A stretch of DNA of 64,000 nucleotides. Origin: Rostrohypoxylon terebratum. Lineage: Eukaryota > Ascomycota > Sordariomycetes > Xylariales > Hypoxylaceae. Numbering within the stretch: position 1 is the stretch's first letter; every line of letters begins with the position of its first letter. This document shows, piece after piece, positions 47,084 to 58,613 of this stretch. The notes beneath the pieces are model-generated. The model had not been told where the DNA came from. It ran no database searches and was given only the letters and a program-made list of their open reading frames with translations. Location: NCBI GenBank assembly GCA_022497145.1, contig MU385992.1, forward strand, positions 1 to 64,000, given 5' to 3'. The translations under genes and the position numbers were made by a program.

Positions 47084-48214
47084 ATGAAGCCCATACGCTA
47101 CTTGCCTCAAAACGCATGGAGATCCGTTGCTCCACGTTCGTACTGCCGTTCAAGCTTTCTTCGTACCAATGCGCAACAATGGCGAACCATCCGAACGCGA
47201 TCACGATCACCACTGCTCGAGGATCTTAACGTGAATCGCATGCGCGCAGATGCTTCTGCTCAATTTGCGAAACGCCAGTTCTTTCTCCTCTGTGGTGCGA
47301 TATCCGGTACCGTAATAACCGGATATCTCTCATATCTGTTCTATCAAGAGCTTCGCACGCCCAAGAAATTGGATAGCGGGCTGTCTGATAAACTAGATCC
47401 CTTCAATACCGAAGCCGGCTCGAAGCGCAAAACGGTTATTCATAGCGGGGACGGCACAGAACTCGTTCCGACGGGGAATAGTACTATTCCTACCTTTCCT
47501 CGTGTGTTTGATCTCACGCTCGGAGCGGAGGAGGGGCAAGAGAAAGTCAATGGGGTAGAATACACTTTAGTCGGATTAGGTGTAAGGACGGTGAGCTTCT
47601 TAGGCATCCAAGTATATATGGTAGGATACTATATTGCGACTCAAGACATCGCTGCGATACAGTCACGTCTAATCAAGGAGATAAATCCCATCGCAACAAC
47701 ACTAGTACCGAGCGAGAAGGATGAGCTGCGCAAAATCTTACTAGATCCGGAACGAGGGGAAACATTGTGGAACGAGATTCTCCAGGAGGTGAAGCCACGC
47801 TCCCTATTCAGGGTCGTCCCCACGAGGGATACGGACTTCCATCACTTGAGAGACGGATTCGTACGCGCAATAACGGCCAGGTCACAGGGTAATAGCCGTG
47901 ACTTTGGTGATGAAGCTTTTGGAGAAGCGATGAAGCAGTTCCGGAGCTTGTTCAATCGAGGAAAGGTCCCAAAGAAGCGGGAGATGCTCCTAGTTCGAGA
48001 TGCTGCTGGGCGATTGACTATCACTTTTGATGATGGCAAGACCGGTATAGGCGCTCTCGGAAGCGTTGCTGAAGAGCGCGTGTCTCGCCTGTTGTGGCTG
48101 AACTACCTAGCTGGCAGTAAGGTCGCGTCCGAACCGGCAAGGAAGAACATTGTCGAAGGCATCATGGAGTTCGTGGAGAGACCAGTGGGTACGGTCGCGA
48201 CACAGGTAGTGTGA
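47084..48214 (+). CDS. AIM18: Mitochondrial chalcone-isomerase-like protein Aim18
   Basis: A single-exon gene of 376 aa. The Arg-rich N-terminus (about residues 1-45) is a likely mitochondrial presequence, followed by a hydrophobic segment ('FFLLCGAISGTVITGYLSYLF', about 66-86). The chalcone-isomerase-like fold begins at 'GVEYTLVGLGVRTVSFLGIQVYMVGYY' and ends near 'LWLNYLAGSK'. In yeast Aim18 is a haem-binding mitochondrial inner-membrane protein without isomerase activity, and a similar role is likely here. The ATG at 47084 gives a good presequence. Confidence 0.9.
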   Translation: MKPIRYLPQNAWRSVAPRSYCRSSFLRTNAQQWRTIRTRSRSPLLEDLNVNRMRADASAQFAKRQFFLLCGAISGTVITGYLSYLFYQELRTPKKLDSGLSDKLDPFNTEAGSKRKTVIHSGDGTELVPTGNSTIPTFPRVFDLTLGAEEGQEKVNGVEYTLVGLGVRTVSFLGIQVYMVGYYIATQDIAAIQSRLIKEINPIATTLVPSEKDELRKILLDPERGETLWNEILQEVKPRSLFRVVPTRDTDFHHLRDGFVRAITARSQGNSRDFGDEAFGEAMKQFRSLFNRGKVPKKREMLLVRDAAGRLTITFDDGKTGIGALGSVAEERVSRLLWLNYLAGSKVASEPARKNIVEGIMEFVERPVGTVATQVV

Positions 48215-48681
48215 CGCATATATGCCGAAATCACCTATAACTGGTGAAGTGTGCATCTTTTGAGCGTTGACAATTGTACATTGGTGTATATTACGCAGCA
48301 TCCCATCCACTCTTGTGTCACCTAGCGAGAGCATCTTGGTCATGCCAATTCGCTCGTTCGTACTACCCACCACCAGGTGCCTTCTTCGGTAATGCAAGAA
48401 CGCCCCGGATGATTCGAACTGATTTCTTGGCCGGGTATACTAGGCTAAAGATCCGAATGTGACGATGTCTTTATTCGCCTCCTCGATCCAAGATGCTTGG
48501 CCTCGTTTCATCGTGAGGAAGAGCACACGTCGTCTGCCGGAGTCGGTGGCTGTGATATAGGAGTGGCAGATTGAAATGTCGTCGAAAACACCAGAACCAA
48601 GACATGGTGTCAGAGAAGAGCCATCTTGGCCGTATAAATGCAAATTAAATGGTCACGTAGTAGCGGATGGACATGTAACCA
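48215..48681. other. Intergenic / possible 5' exons of the next gene
   Basis: A plus-strand frame beginning at the ATG at 48460 ('SSIQDAWPRFIVRKSTR') and continuing past a single TAG to 'EPSWPYKCKLNGHVVADGH' looks partly coding and may belong to the membrane-protein candidate downstream. Confidence 0.3.
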
Positions 48682-49232
48682 CCAGACTTTTCGAAACCAG
48701 GAAACTTCAAAAAGGCTGGTCGATCATTGTCGAACATCTCCTTTTTCTCTGTCTGCTGCGACATTTCTAGAAGACCAAACTCCTCAGATGTTCGTCTCAA
48801 CTTCGTCCTCGAACCTTCAACTAACACGGTCGACTGTGTCGGAAAACTCGATGCCCGGTTTATCTCACGGACCTGAACAATAGGATGTTGGGCACGGCGG
48901 CCACGGTCGGTGTCATTCTTGTCCCAGTTGTCCTGATCGCTATCATCCTAGCTATGTGGTACTGTCCATTTCGGCGCGTAGACCCTCCTGAGCACGCTGA
49001 GGTAGCCACTAGCAGCTCTGGCAGAGTAGGCGTTACAGCGAGTGGTACGGGCGGCACTACAACGGGTAGTGCTCCGGGCGTCGATACTACAGCTATCCCC
49101 TACGTTGCGCCATCCTACGAACTCCAGTCCCATCAGTCGCATCGGTCTTTCAGGCTTGCTAGAATATCGGAAGAGGGAGGCCCCTTTCATCATCATCACC
49201 ATCACCACCATCATCACGCGACTCACAAGTAA
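48682..49232 (+). CDS. Candidate single-pass membrane protein, exon structure unresolved
   Basis: Only parts are clear. Frame 48682-48872 reads plausibly ('SSDVRLNFVLEPSTNTVDC') but has no ATG and must be an internal exon. Another frame from 48885 to 49232 encodes a strong transmembrane helix ('VGVILVPVVLIAIILAMWYC'), a Gly/Thr/Ser-rich stretch and a C-terminal run of ten His residues before 'ATHK'. I could not find splice sites that join the two cleanly. The layout (ectodomain, one helix, low-complexity tail) is common among fungal sensor-like hypothetical proteins. It could instead be a decaying gene. Confidence 0.4.
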
Positions 49233-50411
49233 CCATTCCCCCATATGGTTCTGTGACGTTCTAAGGTTACCAGTCATATTCGGAGTCGGCTTCAGCCCCC
49301 CGGAAGCTACAGAGGCCCATTTTATTTGCGCAGACTCCGGTTCCTCGCTCACCACGCCGCCTCGCTATGCCCCAAGGTCCCAGCACATGGCGGGGGGCTG
49401 CTCGATTTGGTAGCACGTGCGCCGGAAGGATCGACGGATACGGATTTATGACGTTATGACATAGTCGAAGCTAACGAAGCAAGATATTACATGTTACATG
49501 GAAAAAGCATTGGTTTGTTTCATTGGTGTGAAGAGTACGCACAATGTTTTGGAGACACATGAGCAATCCAGAAAGAAATTGGTAGTTGCGGCGACCAAAT
49601 TGCTATCTCATCAGCTTGTCGGGTTTTTTGTTAGTTGTTGATTTCGGGGAGCTACCAGGCTAGTCCCCAGATCTCTATTATACGTTCAATATATATCTAG
49701 GTGCTAGGTATCGGTGTCAGAAAATATATCGTGTATTCTGATGTGGAGTCTATTCGAATCACTAAGTGCAGTGATATCATGCGCTCATGATCGAAAAGCC
49801 ATATACGGATTCTTGTGCCAAGGCATTGTTCCTGGATCCACTTATGCGCCCGGAACATGCAAAATCTAGAGAATACCTAATAGGTAGGTAGGTAGAAATG
49901 TAGAAATGAGTTAGAATCGTTATTAGACCACTATGGCGTCTACTCATCATGCATGCCGGGGATTGTTAGCCATAGAGCTTACTGCTATCTTGAGGCGCAG
50001 CCACCTCCTCGTGTTACAAAATCCACATAATGAGAATATCACAGTACATGTCCTACCTAAGTGACCCGTACTTTTCTCGCCACAGGATCCATCGAGTCAC
50101 AAGGAATTTCGGAACCATGATTTACTTGTCCATGGTACTACATCCATTGTATCTATCGATAGTATAAATATGTAGATATCTATCCAAGGCGATAACGACG
50201 TAAGTCTAGCCATGTTGTATCGCTCGCTCGCTCTCCGGTTCGCCTAGCAGAAAAAGATATGTTCAGATACATCTCTTCAGGAGTCGAAACCAGCACAATC
50301 TACAACACTTGGAAAATAATTGAGAAAACAGCCAAGGTACACAAGGTACACGCGGAGCTGGTAGTCTTTCCATTCATAACTCGTTCATAGTTTGGAGGGG
50401 TGACCATGCAG
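49233..50411. other. Intergenic region
   Basis: No gene or repeat was recognised. It probably includes the 3' UTR of the glutaredoxin gene. Confidence 0.4.
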
Positions 50412-50989
50412 TCATAGGGCGCCGGCTTCGGAGAGGAGATTCTTGAGTTCGCCGGACTTGGCCTGCAGGTCAGAGTTGCCGCCGATATGCTTCTTGCCGA
50501 TCCAGATATTGGGGACGGTGCGCTGTCCCGATATTTCAGCGAGAGCAGCCTGGATCTCGGAACCGTCCGGCACCTCGTCCAGCTCAACCAACTTGTACTT
50601 GGCACCTAGACTATCGAGAAGACGCTTCGAGGCGCTGCAGTAAGGGCAGTAGGACTTGGAGAATACGGCTACGGAAGGGGCAAGTCTGTTAGCTATTGTT
50701 GTGTTGTGTCGTGTCGTATTATATTATATTGTATTGTATTGTTGGGGAGATATATGACGGCAAAAGACTAGACAACTCATGGTCGTGGATGTTGGTAGCG
50801 AATAGCTGCAGCCTGCAGTTGGATCGCAAATACCAGGTACCGAGCAGGACAAAGCAAACTTAAGATCAGATGGCAACATGATAACTTACCAACGGCATTC
50901 TCGTCGATGATACCCTGAGCTTTGGTTTTAGCGTCGGCCATGGCTTGCGATACCGTGGAAGATGAGAAGAATCGGCGGATAAGAAACAT
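50412..50989 (-). CDS. Dithiol glutaredoxin
   Basis: A glutathione-dependent disulfide reductase. Exons 50890-50989 and 50412-50668 (221-nt intron, longer than most here) give 118 aa from the first ATG. The active site is 'KSYCPYCS'. The glutathione-binding 'TVPNIWIGKKHIGG' follows, with the cis-Pro in TVP. From the first ATG the N-terminus ('FLIRRFFSSSTVSQA') is a plausible mitochondrial presequence. An in-frame ATG at 50941 begins 'MADAKTKAQ' and would give a cytosolic form, as in yeast Grx2. The sequence matches the Grx1/Grx2 class. Confidence 0.93.
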
Positions 50990-53045
50990 AAAAGTTGCTG
51001 GTTTGTGTTGTTGATAACTTGTCGCAAATGAACTGGTGGGGGGGGGTATTTGAAGTTTTATAGTCGTACCCGTTTCGGTAGGATCTAACGGATGGATGGC
51101 AAATGGTATGGGTGTATTTGTCAGAGCTGGGACGCTGGTTGCCTCTTTCTACCAAGTGCACGAATATAAAGAGTGACTTTGCGACAAGGGGATGTGGATG
51201 TGGATGATGGTAGAAGGCGCAATAACAAACCACATTAGAATAGATTGGGGACTGATGATTTGAGATCACTGGTCACACAGAACCAAACCTTGACACGACA
51301 CCCTTGACAGATCAAAGATTTAAAGATCAATTACCAGGTGCCAGGTGAAATCGGAGACCTCGGGATATGGAAATGAATTCGAAAGTCACTATTGCCAGGC
51401 AGGTACTAGCTCATATATGGACTGGTCTAAAGATACATTCATATGATATAGATGTAGGTACATACATGTACGTACCTAAGTATTGAAAAAGTTCAGTTGA
51501 AGTAAGGAACAACGGGGAGGAGGGACAAAAATGACGCAATTGCCTTAATGTGAGAAATGTCCATTCAATGGTAACGGGACAATGAAGACTCGATGCGGGG
51601 CATTTGATCTTAAAAAAGTCAAGACATCAGACAATCATGCGCATAGGAACCTCGCACTTACCCAGATCCAACTTGGAAAGTATTAGTGATTTCAACCTTG
51701 GAACCTTCTTCAATCCTTACAGACCATATTATTCAACAACAGAAACAATAGGTAGAACCTCGAAGCTTTGCTTACGTAGCAAGAGCGTGCAAATCATCAA
51801 GGATCATGGATATTATCATGGATATTCTGCCACCGCCTTACCTAACAGAGCTAAGCCCAGCTAACGATCAAGCACGCTAGTCATTAGGCGCAGCATTTGA
51901 ACTCCGTACTCTTCTTTTTTTTCTCTCTGCCACTTCGTAAGATTAATTCCCAAGCCAGCCTCATCTCACGCTTGGCTCACCAATTGGCAATTGACAAAAC
52001 GTCTCTTTATTAAACCACTCCTCTCACTAACTCCGACTAAACTTACCTAATACTGCTGCATTCCATCCAATAAATACACCTTCTTTCTCATTGTTATCTA
52101 CAGTGTATCCAGTACCACTCGTCGCCCGTACGTGTCATCCAATTGCAAAGGAATCCCATCCTTTCAGGACCGGTACAGGATAACTCAATCTTTATCGCGC
52201 ACGTTCATATCTGGTGGTTCGAGTCCCAAATCCAGAGCGAGGAGTTGCACAATCATAGATGCGATGCCTTAGCTGTGGAACTTTTTCAGAAACCGACCCA
52301 ATAAGAAGGAAATATCTCGGGCCAACTTCGCGACTTGAAAGATCCATAAGCAACCTAAGCAACCTGTCCTTTGAATCGCATGACCATCCAGCCAGCCTAG
52401 GCAACCTATCGTGGGTTCACTCCTGACCGAATTCTATTTGCGCAGTGACAACACATCAGACGCTCCGCCGAACAGTTGAAAACGAAACCTTACACTACGT
52501 ATAACAACCGCTGGAGCCAGACAAATTCATTACAAGTCCATAGGAATCCATACCGGTCCATACCAATCCAAAGCTGTCTAAAGTGTCCAAAGTAGACAAA
52601 GTAGACAAAGTCACTACACTGCACAAACCTTGCAGATCTCTGGAGTCTAGAGCCAGTCTCCACGATTACTATAGGTTAGTATCTATACGGTAGTTACCTA
52701 TAGTGACCTATAGTACTAGTACCGGGCAGCACTAGGCAGTACTGAACGGTACTGGGCAAAGTCGCAGTTACAGAGCGACTGAGCTTGCTGGTAGGAGGAA
52801 CGGGAACAAAAGCGACCTGAAAACGACCAACCGAAATTCGCACAAGAGTCCTAGGGGCATTCTGCACGGCTCCGTCCCGAGATTACATGCATTAAGCCCC
52901 AAGCAGCGAATACTTTATTCACAGACGATTGCCTACCGTAAGTATCGGTACCACTCGCCGTTGCATCTGCAACTATAACTTCTCCGCAAGTTAAAATAAA
53001 GAAACTGTCGCTGGGTGTCCTCCGGGACAACCCAGCTCTGTCAAA
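50990..53045. other. Intergenic region with long leader and short local repeats
   Basis: A 2-kb stretch with no supported gene. Local imperfect repeats lie at about 52540-52615 (TCCATACC/TAGACAAAG units) and 52680-52755 (CTATAGT and CAGTACTG units). The right end is probably the 5' leader of the BAG gene, with a good GTAAGT donor at about 52939. Confidence 0.4.
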
Positions 53046-54248
53046 GTGGCTTCGAATCAGGCATTCTTGGCATCAGCTAGTGCCATCAAGAACATCACTG
53101 CCTTATTACCGCCTGCATTACAGACTTACGTTCAAACAACAGTCGGCCATCTTTCCGAAGCCGTAGCCGGATCTAACGAATACCTTGTCTCGCAAGGAGT
53201 ATCACCGACTCTACTATATTCAACCATCGCCGGTACCGCTGCAGCCCTCGCGTTACCTCTCAGCATGATGTCTCGATTTGGCTGGGGTTCCAGCCGCGAA
53301 GCCATATCTCCATACGCCTCTCAAGCCGATAGCCAAGGTGTACCTCATGTGACCGACGATGACTTTAGCTATATCACGTCCGAAGATCTTGAAAATTCCT
53401 TACAAACTCCTTCCCGAACCTACGACCCTCAAGGCCGACGGCCTCCCACTACTGCTAGCCTCGAAGATGACGTACTCCTAATCAAGAACAAGGGTGTCAC
53501 ATATCCCGTACACTTCCCTGCCTATTCTATCGGCGACGGCAAGTTGCATGTCTCGGATGTGCGTGATCGTGTGGGGTTGGTTATGGATCTTAGTGATCGT
53601 CGAAGCCGACGGATGAAAATGCTTTACAAGGGTCGGCACCTCAAAGAGCAGAATGTTCCCATCCGCGATTACGGAGTGAAGAACAACAGTGAACTACTGG
53701 TTGTGGTGCCCGAAGGCAGGATAAGCGACGAAGATGGAGAGAGCAGCAGCGAAGAAGTCGTCGTCACGGAAGATTCCATCGAACAGAAGTCGAAGAAGAA
53801 GAAGAACAAATCTACGAAGAAGAAGAAGAGGGATCGTCCCGCCGCCGCCGAAAGCTCCGCGAACCTGGAAGTGCCAGGACAACGCGATGAAGGCAGACGA
53901 GGATCACCGGACCCTTCCGCTCACCCGTCAAGAGTGCCTTCTCCTTCAGTTCCGTCCGGTCCTAGCGAAAAGTTAGATGCGATCAGATCTCACTTCGACA
54001 CGAAGCTTCTACCCCTTTGCCGACAATTCATAAATAACACACCGGTGGAAAAGAAGAAGTGCGAGGACGAACATCGAAAGCTAAGTGAGACAATTATGCA
54101 GCATACGCTGTTGAAGCTAGACGAAGTGGATACAGGAGGGGATCCCGACATCAGGGCCAAGAGAAAGGACCTGGTGAACTACGTGCAGGATGTCTTGAGG
54201 CAGCTTGACGAACGAAATCCCTCTTTAAACAAGTCGAAAGGCAGATGA
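53046..54248 (+). CDS. BAG-domain Hsp70 cochaperone with ubiquitin-like domain
   Basis: It binds Hsp70 and promotes nucleotide exchange. About 400 aa. A hydrophobic N-terminal stretch ('TLLYSTIAGTAAALALPLSMM', about 56-76) may be a membrane anchor as in Snl1. A ubiquitin-like segment follows ('MKMLYKGRHLKEQNVPIRDYGVKN' region, about 195-225), then a Lys-rich linker with long KKK runs and a C-terminal BAG domain (about 305-395; 'FINNTPVEKKKCEDEHRKLSE'). The apparent N-terminus 'ASNQAFLASASAIKN' begins at a GTG codon. There is no in-frame ATG upstream before a stop at 52992, so the true start is either a codon split by an intron (acceptor AAAG before 53047) or non-AUG. The first in-frame ATG lies near residue 75. 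Confidence 0.85.
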   Translation: MASNQAFLASASAIKNITALLPPALQTYVQTTVGHLSEAVAGSNEYLVSQGVSPTLLYSTIAGTAAALALPLSMMSRFGWGSSREAISPYASQADSQGVPHVTDDDFSYITSEDLENSLQTPSRTYDPQGRRPPTTASLEDDVLLIKNKGVTYPVHFPAYSIGDGKLHVSDVRDRVGLVMDLSDRRSRRMKMLYKGRHLKEQNVPIRDYGVKNNSELLVVVPEGRISDEDGESSSEEVVVTEDSIEQKSKKKKNKSTKKKKRDRPAAAESSANLEVPGQRDEGRRGSPDPSAHPSRVPSPSVPSGPSEKLDAIRSHFDTKLLPLCRQFINNTPVEKKKCEDEHRKLSETIMQHTLLKLDEVDTGGDPDIRAKRKDLVNYVQDVLRQLDERNPSLNKSKGR

Positions 54249-55336
54249 TTGATTCTAATCATCGTCTCGTGGTACCTACTTGTTAAGCAGTTACCCGAAT
54301 TATATCATGTTTCACGACGAGCTTTCATCTTTACTGTATAAAACCGACCACCCCCCTTCCCCTCCCCTTCAATCCTTACCAGTGCCACCCCATTGCTTTT
54401 GTGTCTGAGAGGACATCTTCATAGATCAAGCGGGTTACGGAGAGCATGAGGAGTTAGGAGAAAGAGATCCACCACGCTCCTCGATACTATACCGAGGCTG
54501 GGCGATTGTTTGCATCCATTCGGTGGGCTTGCTCAGGGTCATTGCGAATAGAGCTTCATCCTAACTTGCATGAGAAGAAAATTTAAAAATTAAAAATTAA
54601 TACGCGATTGCTATTGCTAAACGGCTAGGACTTGAGAGTTAGGAATCAGGAATCATGATATCAATGCAACAATGCACAATGTGAAGATAGAGTGATGATG
54701 CTTCAAGGTTTTCAAAGTCGATGCGAATGTTCAACTTCGAAATGTCATGTATTCCAATCATATGTACCCATGTATTGTAGATCCGGCAACTGAACATCCA
54801 TCCATAGGAGTCCACCAAAATAAATTGGAACATGAAATCCGTGGACGAGCCGGGGTGTGGTGAGAATGTTAGGTCATTTCTCACGTGGCGACAATGCCGA
54901 CCGGTCCGTTGCCAGGTGGTGGTTGAAATTAGCGGATAGGGATTGGAGGAATTGGAGGAATTGAAAAGAAGTGGAAGAATTATTACTAGTAGGTCATGCA
55001 AGCCCTAGTGGTATTAGACGATAAACCCTCTCGCTTCGGCTTTAGCCCCACCATTCCGAATAGGGATTAGTCATAATATCCCACTGTGCACACTCTCTGG
55101 TATTGTGGTTTCCCGATTAATTTTCAACATCTTGTGATGAACCTTTCACATTTGCGACCATCAACAACCAAACCGCGACTTTACTAACCTACAACAGCGA
55201 GGGTCCAATAGGTTACAGACGCATTTTACATTGCGCTCTCGACCTATTTCATTCCTCTTTCTCCTTTCTTTCTTTCTTCATTCTGTCCACCAGCTAAGTT
55301 TCCGTCCGCGAAACGTCGTGGTGACGATTCGGAAAG
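54249..55336. other. Intergenic region
   Basis: It holds the BAG 3' UTR and the promoter of the ribosomal protein gene, with pyrimidine-rich CTTTCTTTCTTTC sequence just before the start, as is common for ribosomal protein genes. No gene was seen. Confidence 0.45.
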
Positions 55337-56499
55337 ATGTCTTCCTTCGAGCCTGTTGTAAGTAAATAACGCCACCTATCTATCACCTTCATTTTCCTAC
55401 GAAGAGATCATAGCGAGGTTTCGAATTGGCCCGGTTGGCTGGTTCTATATAGAATCGATATTTTCACTCGCGGCGACTCACGAAATCAATTATCCATATA
55501 TGACACATATAATTCACGAATCACCAAGAATTGCAACTAACCGGCACTTTCTTACAGGTCGTCATTGATGGCAAGGGTCACCTCCTTGGTCGACTCGCCA
55601 GTATTGTCGCGAAGCAACTCCTCAGCGGTCAGAAGATCGTTGTCGTTCGCTGTGAGGCCCTCAACATCTCCGGCGAATTCTTCCGCGCGAAGCGTACGTA
55701 ACACCCGTCATACTCCTCTCCCTCAGTCACGTTGGTCTTGAAACACCTGGAAAAATTGGTTCGAACAGAGCTGGAACTGGTCAGGAGCTTGGGAAACTTT
55801 TATTGGCCGAGTCAATTTTCAAATTCGAGAGCAAAGTCTGATACGGAATTACAGTCAAGTACCATGCCTACCTTCGCAAGATGACCCGATACAACCCTAC
55901 CCGAGGTGGTACGTTATAAATCCTCTCCCCGGCGATTCCGCGGAAATCGCGATTCGAGCTGCGATGTATATCCAGTCCATCTAACGATTCCCAGGTCCCT
56001 TCCACTTCCGTGCTCCTAGCCGAATCTTCTACAAGGCCGTCCGTGGCATGATTCCTCACAAGACTGCCCGAGGTGCCGCTGCGTTGGAGCGATTGAAGGT
56101 TTTCGAGGGTGTCCCTCCTCCCTACGACAAGCAGAAGAAGATGGTTGTTCCCCAGGCTCTCCGTGTTCTCAGACTACAGCCCGGTCGCAAGTACTGCACC
56201 GTCGGTCGTCTAAGCCACGAGGTTGGCTGGAAGTACCAGGACGTTGTTGAGCGGTATGTCGTATCCAGAGTTATCCTGCGATTTCCGCGCTCTGCGGAAA
56301 GTTCTGCGGGAGTTGATGCCCTTTTCCTGCGACCTGATTTTGCTAACTTGCGGATTGCAGATTGGAGGAGCGACGTAAGGCGAAGGGTGCGGCATACTAC
56401 GAGCGCAAGAAGTTGGCGCTACGACGATTGTCGGAAGCCAAGAAGAACGCCAAGGTCGACACCAAGACGGTCAAGGCCCTCGAATCTTTCGGCTACTAA
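55337..56499 (+). CDS. RPL16: 60S ribosomal protein L16 (uL13, L13a)
   Basis: A large-subunit ribosomal protein. Five exons (55337-55357, 55558-55693, 55855-55908, 55995-56253, 56361-56499) give 202 aa. Conserved phrases are 'VVIDGKGHLLGRLASIVAK', 'NISGEFFRAK', 'FRAPSRIFYKAVRGMIPHK' and 'GAAALERLKVFEGVPPPYD'. It ends in a Lys/Arg-rich helix and 'ALESFGY'. The first exon is only seven codons. The intron-rich structure with a short first exon is usual for fungal ribosomal protein genes. Confidence 0.97.
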
Positions 56500-57916
56500 T
56501 TGTTTCTTCGCCACTTCTGCATTTTCTTTCCGACCAAAACAAATACCAACAACACAATCCGTCTCATACTTGCAACTAGAACCGGCGTGAGGGTTAGGGA
56601 AACTCAATCATCATATTTGCACTTGTCATTCTACGCAATTCGAGGGAAGGCAGGGCGGTCATGGGGTGAGGGATATGTCACCGGCTCCGGTCCTGTGTTC
56701 AACGAATTTCGTCGTCTAGGCACCGAATGAGAAAAACGATACTCAAGAAAGTAACCTCACGGTTTTTCGAATGATGATGTGCTACGTGTGCTACGTGTGC
56801 TACGCTATGATTTGATGTGACATGATATCATTGATAAGTCGCGAAACTACCGACTTCGTTGGTAGCTTTCAATTCCGCAGCCTACCTACTACGCAGCTGT
56901 CTCGTTTCCCTTGAGAAGCGCAGGGTACTTTCCGGACCCTAGGTAGACATAGATAATGGATGATCTGTTATGTAACCCGCGCTCACGAATCTTAACCCTA
57001 ACCTTATCCTGACCGTTACTAGGTATGTATAAACGAATATTACGCGCTCTGCGAGACGCGCCCAGCCCTATCCCATAGACCAGCAAGATTGAATCGCCTC
57101 TTAGGCGCAGCTGCGGGATATAGCTTCACTACTTCTAGGAGACTCGGTAGACTGATCATCGTATAGGAAGATGAATTGTACATGGTCCAACGCCTACTTT
57201 CCCAGCTGTATTATGTGTGCCTATAGTTGGTGTCCTTTGGGGGATGTTGAGGTGTGTTTTTCCGCCAAGGGCACTCACTAGTTAGGTTACCTAGTTTTCT
57301 AGATGCTGTCAAATTTACTGTTAAAAGCATTAGTATCTCTCCCTAGTAGAAGAGGATAATGGAAGAAAATTTTGTGAATTGGACTTGGGCTTGTAGGAAC
57401 CTCTCGTAACATCCCTCTATGGCTTACCTTCGACTGACAGTCCCCGTATTCTAACTTTGACAAGAGGAAATGCTACTATTCCGTGGCATCGGAATGCGGT
57501 CACTCAGTGTATGCAAATGGACTTCAGGGATAGGCACAAGAGTCTCATCATGTTTTATTAGACTGCGGTTAATTCGCAATCGAAGAAACTACCTAGCCTA
57601 TCGACGACCCCGCGGAGAACTTTCCATGACCATGTTTGCATTCCGTCAGGTGATTTCCATGTCTGCTTGCCTCCCCGATTCCATGAGCCTTTCGCAGAAC
57701 AGCGTGTGTGTGTGTATCAGCGTTCAGAACGACCATTCGCGATTACGATTGAAGAAAGGCAGACTAGTTGTTGGAAGACGAGAACGAAAACTTGTAATGT
57801 TCTCTCCGGTACGAGGACTTAGAGGAGCGTGTTGCCGTTTCGGGTTCCCTCACTAATTCCGGGTTTTGTGTTAGAGAAGCTGGAGAGGAAAGGGGATAGG
57901 TAGGAGTGTAAGGTAC
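56500..57916. other. Intergenic region
   Basis: No gene can be supported. The plus-strand frame at 57470-57856 is Arg-rich with no family likeness and is probably chance or antisense to a 3' UTR. Confidence 0.4.
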
Positions 57917-58613
57917 TTACAGGCGCATGTCTCTCAAGTCATCAGTGACCGTGAGTACAATCGAGTTCAAAGAAGTCTCCTTTACTCGAGTTTGTATTGG
58001 TTAGCAGAAGTTTTATAGAATATGCATGTTGGCAATAAAATAATCAGAATGATGGTGATAAAGAGATTTGTAGAAGACTTACAAGTTTGCTCAAGAGTTC
58101 ACTCGAGGCGATCACGGGCGTGTGCTATACTATCTGTCAGTTGATTCTGATTGAATTACGGCTATATTAGATGGATGATGACCAGCTTACGTGTGGTTGG
58201 CGATGGAAGATGCTCATCGCGAATTCCCCGGTGAACTCAGCATTGAGGAGACGTTCGATCAAATCATCCATATGACACCGCATATGGATGATAATCGCCA
58301 TCCTGGCCGCCGCCTGAGGTTCAGGGGCGTTGCCGAAACTTTCGACGATGGTTCGAAATTCCTCTCTGGCCGTCTGGCGCATTTCGAAGACCTGAACAAT
58401 CTCGGAGCTGAGGTCGAACTGTCGAGCCGGGTTGGTGCTATAATCATTCAGGAGAATGATCAGGTCCCGCGCGGGCAGTACTTCGCCCTCGCTGTAACCT
58501 TGGAGAAAGGCACCAAATGCGGTGTGGTAGAATCCGGCGTTGGATACCGTGAGGACTTCGCCGATGCGGTTGAACGCGCGGGCGTTGACCTCCACCATCT
58601 CGCGGGAATCCAT
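57917..58613 (-). CDS. Hypothetical protein, alpha-helical
   Basis: No family was recognised. Exons 58191-58613, 58083-58124 and 57917-57979 join in phase to 175 aa, with a CTAACC branch site before the last exon. The first exon reads 'FNRIGEVLTVSNAGFYHTAF', 'ARDLIILLNDYS' and 'IIIHMRCHMDDLIERLL', a helical acidic protein without signal peptide or membrane segment. At the stop, CCTGTAAGTACC could serve as a further donor to an acceptor CTCCAG about 40 nt on, giving an alternative C-terminus. An antisense frame (58191-58619) looks like a shadow. Confidence 0.55.

Noticed and set aside
48405..48425. GATTCGAAC resembling a minus-strand tRNA T-loop
   Set aside because: The stem bases do not pair and no cloverleaf can be drawn.
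52200..52240. GGTTCGAGTCCC resembling a tRNA T-arm (B box)
   Set aside because: The flanks do not form a T-stem or acceptor stem and no anticodon arm is found upstream.
57470..57856. Arg-rich open frame of 128 codons
   Set aside because: Composition typical of antisense or random sequence. It lies in the expected 3' region of a minus-strand gene.
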